Below are positions 34,164 through 43,355 of a DNA stretch of 51,359 nucleotides, piece by piece. This DNA comes from Lachnospiraceae bacterium UBA1766 (GTDB lineage Bacteria > Bacillota > Clostridia > Lachnospirales > Lachnospiraceae), in assembly GCA_002314715.1 (NCBI GenBank), contig DCGY01000073.1, forward strand, positions 1 through 51,359. The letters run 5' to 3'. The notes beneath the pieces are model-generated. The model was given only the letters and a program-made list of their open reading frames with translations. It ran no database searches and was not told the origin of the DNA. Both the position numbers and the translations under genes were made by a program. Position 1 is the stretch's first letter. The number at the start of each line of letters is the position of its first letter.

Positions 34164-34799
34164 ATGATTGTAACGGGGATTGAAGAAGAATCCAAATCCC
34201 GATGCAGAATCTATATTGACAATGAATTCGCCTTTGTATTATACAAAGGCGAATTGCGTCTGTATCATATTCGTCTGAATGAAGAAGTGCAAAGAGATGA
34301 TTATGAGACGATTCAAAGAGAGGTATTGCCAAAGCGAGTGAAATTGCGTGCGATGAATCTTTTAACCAAGCGGGATTATACAGAGGCTAAACTTCGGGAA
34401 AAACTGCTTCAGGGAGGATACACACAGGAACTGGTGGATTTGGCCCTGGAATACGTGATTTCTTTCCACTATGTGGATGATTTAAGATATGCGGTTTCTT
34501 ATATCAATGAAAAATCATCTTCCAGAAGCAGGCAAAGAATCCGACAGGATTTATGCCAAAGAGGGATTTCCCAAGATGTTGTACAAAAGGCTTTTTGGGA
34601 GTGGGAGGACCGCGGCGGTGAGTCGGATGAGGATGGCATGATACGGAAACTCCTAGAGAAAAGGCATTATTCTTTCGCATCGGCAGATTCAAAAGAAATG
34701 CAAAAACAATTTGCTTTTTTAATGCGCAAAGGTTTCTCCCAGGATGCGATAAAAAGGGCGTTGTATGACCGCTCAGAGGCAAATACATACTTGACATAA
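34164..34799 (+). CDS. recX: Regulatory protein RecX
   Basis: 211-aa helical protein binding RecA filaments. It shows the RecX three-helix repeats, e.g. AMNLLTKRDYTEAKLREKLLQGGY and YVDDLRYAVSYI. It begins at the base after the recA stop, so it is SOS-controlled with recA. Its last codons contain the rny -35 box. Confidence 0.92.
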   Translation: MIVTGIEEESKSRCRIYIDNEFAFVLYKGELRLYHIRLNEEVQRDDYETIQREVLPKRVKLRAMNLLTKRDYTEAKLREKLLQGGYTQELVDLALEYVISFHYVDDLRYAVSYINEKSSSRSRQRIRQDLCQRGISQDVVQKAFWEWEDRGGESDEDGMIRKLLEKRHYSFASADSKEMQKQFAFLMRKGFSQDAIKRALYDRSEANTYLT

Positions 34800-34819
34800 G
34801 AGTCATTTCGGTTTAGAAT
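34791..34819 (+). promoter_or_regulatory. Promoter of rny
   Basis: TTGACA (34791-34796, overlapping the recX end), 17-bp spacer, TAGAAT (34814-34819). The leader of about 100 nt contains ATTTTGC-AG-GCAAAAT (34879-34894), a perfect inverted repeat. Confidence 0.85.
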
Positions 34820-34928
34820 TGTAGTGTTGTGAATTGCTTGTTAGATTAATATTCTATCATAAACTGTAAAATAGAACTATTTTGCAGGCAAAATGTACAA
34901 TGAAAATTTAATAAGGGGGTGCTCCTGT

Positions 34929-36485
34929 ATGATACCTACTTGGGTTTGGCTTATCATTCTGGTAGTAGCTATTCTCCTTGCACTTGTGATTTCTTCCATT
35001 ATCACAACTCAGTATCAAAAGAAATCCGCTGCAACAACAGTTGGAAACGCTGAGGAAAAAGCAAGAGGAATTATTGATGAAGCCCTGAAAACTGCTGAGG
35101 CAAAGAAGAGAGAATCTTTACTTGAGGTGAAGGAAGAATCTATTCGTGTAAAGAATGATTTGGACCGTGAAATCAAGGAAAGAAGAGCAGAAGCTCAGAG
35201 ATATGAGCGTCGTGTTCAGCAGAAAGAAGAAAACATCGATAAAAAAGCAGATGCCATCGAAAAGCGTGAAGCAGGACTCGCTGCAAAAGAAGATGCTTTG
35301 AACAAGATGAAGGAAGAAGTTTCAAAGTTAAATGAGCAGCGTGTGCAGGAACTGGAACGAATTTCCGGATTAACCTCTGAACAAGCAAAAGACTACTTAT
35401 TGAAAATTGTTGAAGAAGAAGTAAAGCATGAAACGGCCGTGATGATCAAAGAAATGGAGACTCGGGCCAAAGAAGAAGCCGACAAAAAGGCTAAGGAATA
35501 TGTAGTAAATGCAATCCAGAGATGCGCAGCAGATCATGTCTCTGAAACTACTATTTCCGTTGTACAGCTTCCCAGTGATGAAATGAAGGGAAGAATTATC
35601 GGACGTGAAGGACGTAATATCCGTACACTTGAAACCATGACAGGAGTTGACTTAATCATTGATGATACTCCTGAAGCAGTTATCTTGTCCGGTTTCGACC
35701 CGATTCGTCGTGAGGTTGCAAGAATTGCACTTGAAAAGCTTATTGTTGACGGACGTATCCATCCGGCCAGAATCGAAGAAATGGTAGAGAAGGCCCAGAA
35801 GGAAGTCGAGACAATGATTAAAGAAGAAGGTGAAGCCGCTATCCTTGAGGTAGGTGTGCATGGTATTCACCCGGAACTTGTAAGATTACTTGGAAAGATG
35901 AAGTTCAGAACCAGCTACGGTCAGAATGCATTGAAACATTCTATCGAGGTTGCTCATTTGTCCGGTTTGCTTGCATCTGAGATGGGCTTAGATGTAAGAG
36001 TGGCAAAAAGAGCTGGTCTGTTACATGATATCGGAAAATCCGTTGATCACGAGATGGAAGGCTCCCATGTACAGTTGGGTGCAGAGCTTTGTAGAAAATA
36101 CAAAGAAAATCCTATTGTTATCAATGCCGTTGAGTCACATCACGGCGATGTAGAAGCTACTTCCCTGATTGCATGTATTGTTCAAGCTGCTGATACAATA
36201 TCTGCTGCAAGACCGGGAGCTAGAAGAGAGACTCTTGAAACCTATACAAGTAGGTTGAAACAGTTGGAAGACATAACAAACAATTTCAAAGGTGTAGACA
36301 AATCTTTTGCTATTCAGGCAGGACGTGAAGTTCGAGTAATGGTTGTACCTGAGCAAGTCAGCGATGCTGATATGATTGTAATGGCTAGAGACATTTCAAA
36401 GCAGATTGAATCTGAGTTGGAATATCCGGGACAGATTAAGGTAAATGTAATCCGTGAGAGCCGTGTAATCGATTATGCGAAGTAA
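34929..36485 (+). CDS. rny: Ribonuclease Y
   Basis: Membrane-anchored endoribonuclease starting mRNA decay. 518 aa from the ATG at 34929 (AAGGGGG upstream), matching the family length; an in-frame ATG at 34893 lacks a ribosome site. One N-terminal TM helix, a coiled coil to about residue 200, KH domain (GRIIGREGRNIRTLE), HD domain with His366-Asp367 in LLHDIGKSVDHE. Monocistronic. Confidence 0.96.
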   Translation: MIPTWVWLIILVVAILLALVISSIITTQYQKKSAATTVGNAEEKARGIIDEALKTAEAKKRESLLEVKEESIRVKNDLDREIKERRAEAQRYERRVQQKEENIDKKADAIEKREAGLAAKEDALNKMKEEVSKLNEQRVQELERISGLTSEQAKDYLLKIVEEEVKHETAVMIKEMETRAKEEADKKAKEYVVNAIQRCAADHVSETTISVVQLPSDEMKGRIIGREGRNIRTLETMTGVDLIIDDTPEAVILSGFDPIRREVARIALEKLIVDGRIHPARIEEMVEKAQKEVETMIKEEGEAAILEVGVHGIHPELVRLLGKMKFRTSYGQNALKHSIEVAHLSGLLASEMGLDVRVAKRAGLLHDIGKSVDHEMEGSHVQLGAELCRKYKENPIVINAVESHHGDVEATSLIACIVQAADTISAARPGARRETLETYTSRLKQLEDITNNFKGVDKSFAIQAGREVRVMVVPEQVSDADMIVMARDISKQIESELEYPGQIKVNVIRESRVIDYAK

Positions 36486-36524
36486 GCCACGAATCAGTTC
36501 GTAATGAAAATTTCATAAGTTATT

Positions 36525-36556
36525 AAAACCGTCTGCGATGCAGACGGTTTTTCTTT
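36525..36556 (+). terminator. Intrinsic terminator after rny
   Basis: AAAACCGTCTGC (36525-36536), loop GAT, GCAGACGGTTTT (36540-36551), then TTCTTTT. Confidence 0.93.
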
Positions 36557-36581
36557 TCATCCAAAAAAATTATTTTATGTC

Positions 36582-36610
36582 TTGTGAAAATTAGAATCTT
36601 ATAGTATGAT
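36582..36610 (+). promoter_or_regulatory. Promoter of the aminotransferase gene
   Basis: TTGTGA (36582-36587), 17-bp spacer, TATGAT (36605-36610). Confidence 0.7.
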
Positions 36611-36683
36611 ATTCGAGGTGTTTGATTGTATACGATTATCCAAGATGAAATTACGTATACCTTAAAGGATTTGGAGGTTTTAG

Positions 36684-37970
36684 ATGAAAGCATATCAGGA
36701 ACTTAGCAAAGAAGAGTTATTGGCACTTCAAACCAGTTTGAATCAGGAATACAAAGAAGCTCAGGCAAAGGGCCTTAAGTTGGATATGTCCAGAGGAAAG
36801 CCGGCACCTTCTCAGTTGGAGATGGGAATGGATATTATGGATATTCTGAATTCTGAGAGTAGTATGAAGACAGAAGCAGGTTTGGATGTACGTAACTATG
36901 GCGTTTTAGAGGGTATTCCGGAGGCCAGACAGCTAATGGCCGAGATTATGGGTACCAAGGCAGAAAACGTAATTGTATGCGGAAATTCCAGCTTGAATAT
37001 TATGTATGATACTTTTGCACGTTCCATGACCCATGGTGTTATGGGTAGTACGCCTTGGGCGAAGTTGGACAAGATTAAGTTCCTTTGTCCTGCACCCGGA
37101 TATGACAGACATTTTGCTATTACCCAGCATTTTGGTTTCGAAATGATTACCGTTCCTATGTCCTGCGATGGTCCGGATATGGATATGGTAGAAAAGCTTG
37201 TTGCAGAAGATGCTACAATTAAGGGTATTTGGTGTGTTCCGAAGTACTCAAATCCTCAGGGATATACTTATTCAAATGAAACGGTTAAGAGAATGGCAGC
37301 TTTAAAGCCTGCGGCAGAAGACTTCCGTATTTTCTGGGATAATGCTTATGCGGTGCATGATTTGTACGAGGACAGACAGGATACTCTTTTGGAGATTCTT
37401 TCTGAGTGTGAAAAAGCGGGAAATCCTAATATGGTTTATGAATTCTGCTCTACTTCCAAGGTAAGCTTTGCAGGTGCCGGTATTGCGGCAATTGCTTCTT
37501 CCGTAGAAAACTTGGATTTTATGAAGAAATCCATGACTGTACAGACAATTGGTTACGATAAGATTAACCAGCTCCGTCATGTACGTTATTACAAAGATAT
37601 TAATGGTGTGAAAGAACATATGAAGAAGCATGCGGCAATGCTTCGCCCTAAGTTTGAGGCTTCCTTAAACTTATTGGATCAGGAATTAACCGGTCTTGGA
37701 ATTGGTGAGTGGACCAAGCCCAACGGAGGTTACTTCATTTCCTTCCAGACCATGGAGGGATGTGCCAAGGCTGTAGTAGCCAAATGTAAAGAGGCAGGAA
37801 TGGTATTAACCGGCGCCGGAGCTACCTATCCTTACGGAAAGGATCCCAAGGACAGCAATATCCGTATTGCACCTTCTTTTCCGACTCCCGAAGAGATGGC
37901 ACAGGCTACTGCATTGTTTATCCTTTGTGTAAAGCTTGTAAGCGTAGAGAAGTTGTTGGAAAATAAATAA
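36684..37970 (+). CDS. PLP-dependent aspartate-type aminotransferase (MocR-like fold family)
   Basis: 428 aa, fold type I. PLP lysine K259 in CSTSKVSFAGAG; SRGKPAPSQLEMG and YGVLEGIPEARQLMAEIMG near the N-terminus; VPKYSNPQGYTY in the middle. These fit the roughly 430-residue aspartate aminotransferase group (Asp_aminotransf family) rather than MalY or standard AspC. No DNA-binding domain is attached. Own promoter; GGAGG precedes the ATG. Confidence 0.85.
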   Translation: MKAYQELSKEELLALQTSLNQEYKEAQAKGLKLDMSRGKPAPSQLEMGMDIMDILNSESSMKTEAGLDVRNYGVLEGIPEARQLMAEIMGTKAENVIVCGNSSLNIMYDTFARSMTHGVMGSTPWAKLDKIKFLCPAPGYDRHFAITQHFGFEMITVPMSCDGPDMDMVEKLVAEDATIKGIWCVPKYSNPQGYTYSNETVKRMAALKPAAEDFRIFWDNAYAVHDLYEDRQDTLLEILSECEKAGNPNMVYEFCSTSKVSFAGAGIAAIASSVENLDFMKKSMTVQTIGYDKINQLRHVRYYKDINGVKEHMKKHAAMLRPKFEASLNLLDQELTGLGIGEWTKPNGGYFISFQTMEGCAKAVVAKCKEAGMVLTGAGATYPYGKDPKDSNIRIAPSFPTPEEMAQATALFILCVKLVSVEKLLENK

Positions 37971-37978
37971 AAATCCCG

Positions 37979-38004
37979 AAGAGGCGTGGTATTCCACGTC
38001 TCTT
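37979..38004 (+). terminator. Stem-loop after the aminotransferase gene
   Basis: AAGAGGCGTGG (37979-37989) pairs with CCACGTCTCTT (37994-38004) around TATT. No T-run follows, so read-through into the Nudix gene is likely. Confidence 0.5.
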
Positions 38005-38043
38005 GTCAGTTTAAGAGAATTTGCTCACGGAAAGGAAAAAGAG

Positions 38044-38589
38044 ATGGAAGAATTTGAAAGAGTACGTCGTATTGGAAGAGAATTGGTGGCAAAGGGAACA
38101 GTTATTGATTATTATAAGGACACCATGGAACTACCCAATGGAAATACCGCAAAATGGGACTTGGTAGACCATAAGGGTGCTGCAGCCGTGGTGGCAGTTC
38201 GCCCCGACGGGAAGTTATTATTGGTCCGTCAATACAGAAATGCACCGGAAAGACTTACAGTAGAATTGCCGGCAGGCAGCAAAAACAGCAGAGAAGAGGA
38301 TCCCAGGATTGCCGCGATTCGCGAACTGGAGGAAGAAACCGGATATGTGAGTGATAATATTGAATTTTTGCAGTCGATTTATACAACCATTGCATTTTGT
38401 AACGAGAAAATCGATATTTATCTGGCGCGAGATTTAAAACCCGGGAAGCAGCATCTGGATGAGGATGAGTTTCTGAATGTGGAAGCCTTTACCCTTGAAG
38501 AATTAAAACAAATGATTTACGAAAACAAAATTCAGGATTCCAAGACGATTTGTGGTGTATTGACCTATGCATCCAAGTTTGGTCTGTAG
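38044..38589 (+). CDS. Nudix hydrolase (ADP-ribose pyrophosphatase-like)
   Basis: 181 aa. The Nudix box is complete: G(x5)E then IRELEEETGY. The layout, with KWDLVDHKGAAAVVAVRPDGKLLLVRQYR before the box, fits ADP-ribose/ADP-sugar hydrolases (NudF type). The substrate is an inference. It lies 55 bp before the SpoIIM-like gene. Confidence 0.9.
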   Translation: MEEFERVRRIGRELVAKGTVIDYYKDTMELPNGNTAKWDLVDHKGAAAVVAVRPDGKLLLVRQYRNAPERLTVELPAGSKNSREEDPRIAAIRELEEETGYVSDNIEFLQSIYTTIAFCNEKIDIYLARDLKPGKQHLDEDEFLNVEAFTLEELKQMIYENKIQDSKTICGVLTYASKFGL

Positions 38590-38644
38590 GAATTCTTTGA
38601 GGAGATAGGACATACATTAATAGAAAACATGTAGGTATGTCTTA

Positions 38645-39229
38645 TTGAAACGATTTCGTCAAAAACAAATTTCCCTTCCAACTATTTTTATGTATGGAAG
38701 TTTTCTGGGAATGATTATTTTTTACATAGGAAGAAGCACCCTTATTCCGTCCCTTGTCGAGCTGGAACAGCAGGCTCTCTCGGCACAGCAGGAGGTGGAT
38801 AAAGGGGCTTTTTTTGTTACCCTATTCTTTCGTAATCTGAAACAAAGCTTATGGATTTTATTATTGTCCACCACGTATCTTGGCATTCTTTACGGATATG
38901 TTTTCGCAGGAGGCACAGGAATCGGCTTTGGTATGTTAATTGCTTTTTTTGTCCTGAAATATGGAGGAGTGGGATGCCTGATGGCTTTATGTGCAATGGT
39001 ACCGATTGTCCTTTGTTTTGGGATTGCCTACATGATTTTGTTTCGGATGGGAGAGGAGATTTATGAGGGGAGATTTTGCAAAAAAGAAATCCGCAAAGAG
39101 AAAAATTATTCTTTCTTTGCGGATTCATTTCATAAGTTTATTCAGATTCTAATAGTGCTCTTATTGTTCCTCATAGGATGTTTCCTGGAGGTATATTACG
39201 TACCCACTATACTACAGGCATTCTCTTAG
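38645..39229 (+). CDS. spoIIM: SpoIIM-like membrane protein
   Basis: 194 aa, about five TM helices. It resembles SpoIIM, part of the DMP peptidoglycan-degrading complex in engulfment: an N-terminal TM, an extracytoplasmic segment, then FFRNLKQSLWILLLSTTYLGILYGYVF. A TTG at 38645 is the only plausible start: a stop lies 24 bp upstream, no in-frame ATG intervenes, and AGG sits about 9 nt upstream. The next internal ATG (residue 16) would cut the first TM. It converges with the DAHP synthase gene, 2 bp between stops, and carries that gene's terminator inside its 3' end. Confidence 0.75.
   Translation: MKRFRQKQISLPTIFMYGSFLGMIIFYIGRSTLIPSLVELEQQALSAQQEVDKGAFFVTLFFRNLKQSLWILLLSTTYLGILYGYVFAGGTGIGFGMLIAFFVLKYGGVGCLMALCAMVPIVLCFGIAYMILFRMGEEIYEGRFCKKEIRKEKNYSFFADSFHKFIQILIVLLLFLIGCFLEVYYVPTILQAFS
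39080..39125 (-). terminator. Terminator for DAHP synthase, embedded in the spoIIM coding sequence
   Basis: AATCCGCAAAG (39088-39098) pairs exactly with CTTTGCGGATT (39115-39125). Read on the minus strand the stem is followed by TTCTTTTTT, a proper intrinsic terminator about 107 bp beyond the DAHP synthase stop. It is not oriented for the plus strand. Confidence 0.8.
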
Positions 39230-39231
39230 AT

Positions 39232-40260
39232 TTATTCGTAGTCAGCCAAATCGTAAAGAAGCTTCTCAGTGTCAGCCCATCCAAGACAAGGATCGGTAAT
39301 GGACTTACCATACACACCGCCACCGACTTTTTGGCAACCTTCTTCGATATAGCTTTCAATCATAAGACCCTTAACCAAAGTATGAATATCGGAATCAATC
39401 TTTCGATTGTGCATGATTTCCTTAGCGATACGAATCTGCTGTTCGAACTTCTTATTGGAGTTAGAGTGATTGGTATCTATGATACATGCAGGATTCTTTA
39501 ATTCCATCTTGCCATACATTTCAAGAAGACGATTCATATCTTCGTAGTGATAGTTGGGGGTATTTTGACCATGCTTGTTGGTAGCACCACGAAGAATGGT
39601 GTGAGCCAATTCGTTACCGGAGGTATTTACTTCCCAACCGCGATAGATGAAGGAGTGGGGATGCTGTGCTGCATATACAGAGTTCATCATTACGGAGAAG
39701 TCACCACTGGTAGGATTCTTCATACCGGCAGGTACGTCAAAACCACTTACGGTAAGTCTGTGCTGCTGATCCTCTACGGAACGGGCACCGATTGCTACGT
39801 AAGAGAGAATATCGGATAAGTATCTGTAATTTTCGGGATAAAGCATTTCGTCGGCAGAGGTAAGTCCGGATTCTGCCATTGCACGGATATGCATTTTACG
39901 CATAGCTACGAGGCCTGCAAGGAAATCAGGTTTTTTCTCGGGATCGGGCTGATGTACCATACCCTTATAACCTTCACCGGTGGTACGGGGTTTATTGGTG
40001 TAGATTCTGGGGATAATGATTAATTTGTCACTAACCTTTTCATTTACCTTAGCAAGTCTGTTGATGTAATCAACAACGGAATCCTCGTTATCAGCGGAGC
40101 AGGGTCCTACGATAACCAAGAATTTATTGCTCTTTCCGGTAATGACATCACGGATTTCAGCATCTCTTTTGGCTTTTAACTCTACCAATTCCGGAGGGAC
40201 AGGGTAGCTTTCTTTGATTTCTGAGGGGGTAGGTAATTTACGAATGAATTCAAAACTCAT
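39232..40260 (-). CDS. 3-deoxy-7-phosphoheptulonate synthase (class I, AroF/G/H type)
   Basis: 342 aa. Condenses PEP and erythrose-4-phosphate, the first step to aromatic amino acids. Class I signature: VGPCSADNEDSVVDYINRLAK, PRIYTNKPRTTGEGYKG, GARSVEDQQHRLTVSG and DTNHSNSNK. The isoenzyme cannot be named. The ATG has no adjacent ribosome site; AAAGGA lies 28 nt upstream with a GCGAA-TTA-TTCGC hairpin between, which could bring it closer. Strong promoter at 40321-40349. Confidence 0.94.
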   Translation of the reverse strand: MSFEFIRKLPTPSEIKESYPVPPELVELKAKRDAEIRDVITGKSNKFLVIVGPCSADNEDSVVDYINRLAKVNEKVSDKLIIIPRIYTNKPRTTGEGYKGMVHQPDPEKKPDFLAGLVAMRKMHIRAMAESGLTSADEMLYPENYRYLSDILSYVAIGARSVEDQQHRLTVSGFDVPAGMKNPTSGDFSVMMNSVYAAQHPHSFIYRGWEVNTSGNELAHTILRGATNKHGQNTPNYHYEDMNRLLEMYGKMELKNPACIIDTNHSNSNKKFEQQIRIAKEIMHNRKIDSDIHTLVKGLMIESYIEEGCQKVGGGVYGKSITDPCLGWADTEKLLYDLADYE

Positions 40261-40320
40261 ATATAATACCGTGCGAATAATTCGCTAGTCCTTTCTTGAT
40301 TTTCTGTTGAAACGCATTTT

Positions 40321-40349
40321 ATTATAGTATAAAAGTTTTCAGGATGCAA
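40321..40349 (-). promoter_or_regulatory. Promoter of DAHP synthase
   Basis: On the minus strand TTGCAT, 17-bp spacer, TATAAT. The leader is about 55 nt and shows no amino-acid attenuator. Between this promoter and the cysE promoter, 40350-40439, I see nothing further. Confidence 0.8.
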
Positions 40350-40439
40350 GTTAATTTAACAGTTTAACGCGCTAAAATTTTGCAAAAGGGTGTCTGTTGG
40401 CGAAAAAAAGGTAAAATGACACCGCTAATAGGAAACTTC

Positions 40440-40468
40440 TTGACAAACAACCTTTTTTTTCTTATGCT
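40440..40468 (+). promoter_or_regulatory. Promoter of the cysteine T-box operon
   Basis: TTGACA (40440-40445), 17-bp spacer, TATGCT (40463-40468). Confidence 0.85.
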
Positions 40469-40474
40469 AAATAC

Positions 40475-40715
40475 GATATTGATAAAGGCGTTGAACGGAA
40501 AGAGTACTTTTTAGGAAATGGCAGAGAGGACTATGCTTGGTGAAAGTAGTCTCATTGAGGAAAAAGGAAAGTGCATCCGTGAGCTGACTTGGGGAATGGA
40601 GTATCTGAGTCCGTAGGCGTGCGTTAAACGACAAAGGGAAAGGCATTGGCCTTTAATTAGAGTGGAACCGCGGATAAATTCGTCTCTTGTGACGAGATAT
40701 CGGCGGATTTTTTGC
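40475..40715 (+). promoter_or_regulatory. T-box riboswitch, tRNA-Cys specific
   Basis: The T-box sequence AGAGTGGAACCGCGG lies at 40659-40673. Stem I closes with ACGGA (near 40496) and TCCGT (40576-40580); specifier codon TGC (Cys) at 40572-40574 sits just before TCCGT. The AG-rich GGTGAAAG element lies in the distal arm. The N of TGGN is A, matching the U73 of tRNA-Cys. A terminator (TCGTC/GACGA core, GCGGATTTTTT at 40703-40713) competes with the antiterminator. Uncharged tRNA-Cys should turn on cysE and the genes after it. Confidence 0.93.
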
Positions 40716-40766
40716 AGTTAAAAACAGGAACATCCTATGGATGAATCAGAAATGAGAGAGTAAGTT

Positions 40767-41435
40767 ATGGGATTTATTAAGAATATTAAAGAAGAAATAG
40801 CGATTATCAAAGAACGTGATCCGGCAATTCATTCATCAATGGAAGTTTTTCTGTACCCCAGTTTTAAGGTAATGATTTTGTACCGTATTGCCCATAAGCT
40901 TTATTTAAGGAAGCATTATTTCTGGGCCCGTTATTTTTCGCAAAAAGGTGTGCGAAAAACCGGTATCGAAATTCATCCGGGAGCACAGATTGGGAAAGGT
41001 TTTTTTATTGACCATGGAAATGGTGTTATCATCGGTGAAACTGCTATTATCGGAGATAATGTAACCCTATACCAGGGAGTTACACTGGGTGGTACCGGTA
41101 AAGAACACGGAAAGAGACATCCTACCGTTGGAAATAATGTAATGATTGGTGCGGGAGCGAAGGTTCTGGGTTCTTGTAAGATTGGAGACAATTCCAAGAT
41201 TGGAGCCGGAAGCGTGGTGTTGGAGGAAGTGCCCCCCAATTCAACCGTTGTAGGAGTACCCGGCCATGTGGTGAAGAGAAAGAATGAGGCACTGCCCCAG
41301 GACAGCCTAAATCAGACGGATTTGCCGGATCCTGTAGAAGACGAAATCGAGAGACTTCAGGAAGAGAATATGGCGTTGACCGAGAGATTGAATCAAATAG
41401 AAGCTACATTAAATCGTATCATGGAGGAAAAATAA
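40767..41435 (+). CDS. cysE: Serine O-acetyltransferase
   Basis: Acetylates serine for cysteine synthesis. 222 aa. A left-handed beta-helix of hexapeptides carries IEIHPGAQIGKGFFIDHGNGVIIGETA, LYQGVTLGGTGKEHGKRHPTVG and IGAGSVV. A C-terminal coiled-coil extension of about 45 residues (DEIERLQEENMALTERLNQI) is longer than in short SAT forms. Followed directly by cysS. Confidence 0.95.
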   Translation: MGFIKNIKEEIAIIKERDPAIHSSMEVFLYPSFKVMILYRIAHKLYLRKHYFWARYFSQKGVRKTGIEIHPGAQIGKGFFIDHGNGVIIGETAIIGDNVTLYQGVTLGGTGKEHGKRHPTVGNNVMIGAGAKVLGSCKIGDNSKIGAGSVVLEEVPPNSTVVGVPGHVVKRKNEALPQDSLNQTDLPDPVEDEIERLQEENMALTERLNQIEATLNRIMEEK

Positions 41436-42845
41436 ATGCAGATTTACAACACATTAACCAAGAGAAAAGAAGAATTCAAACCCATTGAACCGGGAAAGGT
41501 ACGTATGTATGTGTGCGGACCTACCGTATACAATTTAATCCATATCGGAAATGCACGCCCCATGATTGTGTTTGATACTTGCAGAAGATACATGGAACAC
41601 AAGGGATATGAAGTGAATTATGTATCAAACTTTACGGATGTAGATGATAAGATTATCAAGAAGGCCATTGAGGAAGGCGTGGATTCAGAAGTGATTTCCA
41701 AACGCTACATTGCTGAGTGCAAAAAGGATATGGCAGACATGAACGTAAAGCCTGCGACCACACATCCTTTGGCTACACAGGAAATCGGTGGAATGCTGGA
41801 GATGATTCAGACCTTGATCGATAAGGGACACGCTTATGTGGCAAAAGACGGAACCGTTTATTTCCGTACCAGAAGCTTCAAGGAATACGGAAAGCTTTCT
41901 CATAAGAATTTGGATGATTTGCAGGGAGGAAATCGTTCTTTGCTGGTATCCGGAGAAGATCAGAAGGAAGATTCCTTGGACTTCGTACTTTGGAAACCCA
42001 AGAAGGAAGGAGAGCCTTATTGGGAGTCTGCTTGGTGCCAGGGCCGTCCCGGATGGCATATCGAGTGCTCCGTAATGAGTAAGAAGTATCTTGGTGAAGA
42101 AATTGATATTCATGCCGGTGGCGAGGATTTGGTGTTCCCTCATCACGAAAACGAAATTGCACAGTCCGAGGCGGCAAACGGAAAAACCTTCTCCAGATAC
42201 TGGATGCACAATGCCTTTTTGAATATTGATAATAAGAAGATGTCCAAATCTTTGGGGAACTTCTTTACAGTACGTGATATCAGTGAAAAATATGATTTAC
42301 AGGTCCTTCGTTTCTTTATGCTTTCCGCACATTACAGAAGTCCTTTGAACTTTAGCGCAGATTTGATGGAAGCAGCAAAGAACGGCTATGAGAGAATTGT
42401 AAGCTGCGTTACCAACCTGAATTATTTGTTGGAAAATGCAAAAGCAGATGCTTATTTGGAGGGTGAAAAGGCAATTGCAGATCAGCTTGCGGAATATGAA
42501 GCCAAGTTTGATCAGGCAATGGATGATGATTTAAACACTGCAGATGCAATTTCCGCTATTTTCGAATTGGTAAAATTTGTAAATACAAATGTTTCGGCAG
42601 ACAGCAGCAAGGAACTCTTAAATGCCATGAAAGCTAAGATTGTGGAACTGGCAGATATCTGTGGTTTGATTGTAGAGAAAAAGGCAGGCATTTTGGACAG
42701 TGAAGTAGAGGAATTGATTGCTGCAAGAACCCAGGCTCGTAAAGAGAAGAATTTTGCCCGTGCAGACGAAATTCGTCAGGAACTTTTGGATAAGGGCATT
42801 GTACTGGAAGATACCCGCGAGGGCGTTAAGTGGAAACATATCTAA
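41436..42845 (+). CDS. cysS: Cysteine-tRNA ligase
   Basis: 469-aa class I synthetase, normal length. C27 and a later HIECS and PHHENE provide the zinc site; HIGN at 36-39; KMSKS at 268-272. It starts at the base after the cysE stop. Product charges the tRNA sensed by the upstream T-box. Confidence 0.97.
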   Translation: MQIYNTLTKRKEEFKPIEPGKVRMYVCGPTVYNLIHIGNARPMIVFDTCRRYMEHKGYEVNYVSNFTDVDDKIIKKAIEEGVDSEVISKRYIAECKKDMADMNVKPATTHPLATQEIGGMLEMIQTLIDKGHAYVAKDGTVYFRTRSFKEYGKLSHKNLDDLQGGNRSLLVSGEDQKEDSLDFVLWKPKKEGEPYWESAWCQGRPGWHIECSVMSKKYLGEEIDIHAGGEDLVFPHHENEIAQSEAANGKTFSRYWMHNAFLNIDNKKMSKSLGNFFTVRDISEKYDLQVLRFFMLSAHYRSPLNFSADLMEAAKNGYERIVSCVTNLNYLLENAKADAYLEGEKAIADQLAEYEAKFDQAMDDDLNTADAISAIFELVKFVNTNVSADSSKELLNAMKAKIVELADICGLIVEKKAGILDSEVEELIAARTQARKEKNFARADEIRQELLDKGIVLEDTREGVKWKHI

Positions 42846-42884
42846 AGGATGGAAATCTTTTGGAAGGCACAGAGAGGATAATAC

Positions 42885-43355
42885 GTGGAAGAAAAAGATT
42901 TTCGAAAATCCATCAATGAGGTGTTTGGTTGTAAGGAGCAGGATATTCGAACCTACTCCCCGTTGGCATTGGCATATATAGGGGATGCGGTATTTGATCT
43001 GGTGATTCGAAGCATTGTGGTGGAGAGTGCCAACAGACCTGCTCATGAATTGCATAAAATGTCGGTTCGGTTTGTAAAAGCTGCGTCTCAGGCGGCCATG
43101 GCAGATGCGCTCCTTTCCCTGCTTTCTCCGGAAGAGGAGGCGGTTTACAAAAGAGGCAGAAACGCAAATCCTCATACTGTTGCAAAAAATGCAAGCAGAA
43201 GTGACTATCGAAAGGCCACCGGTTTTGAGGCGCTGATTGGATATTTGTACTTAACCGGAGCCAATGATCGAATGCTTGAACTGATTCGTCAGGGGTTGGC
43301 AATTTCGGAACTGGAAAAGGAATTACCCTTGCCGAAAGATAGAAAGGAAGAATAA
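42885..43355 (+). CDS. mrnC: Mini-ribonuclease III
   Basis: 156 aa with GTG start, GAGAGG upstream. RNase III catalytic domain only (LALAYIGDAVFDLVIR, ATGFEALIGYLYL), no dsRNA-binding domain, as in MrnC, which matures 23S rRNA. Conserved neighbour of cysS. Confidence 0.93.
   Translation: MEEKDFRKSINEVFGCKEQDIRTYSPLALAYIGDAVFDLVIRSIVVESANRPAHELHKMSVRFVKAASQAAMADALLSLLSPEEEAVYKRGRNANPHTVAKNASRSDYRKATGFEALIGYLYLTGANDRMLELIRQGLAISELEKELPLPKDRKEE

Noticed and set aside
38645..39229. Plus-strand terminator inside spoIIM
   Set aside because: The T-run is on the minus-strand side only; the plus strand after the stem reads CATTTCATAAG.
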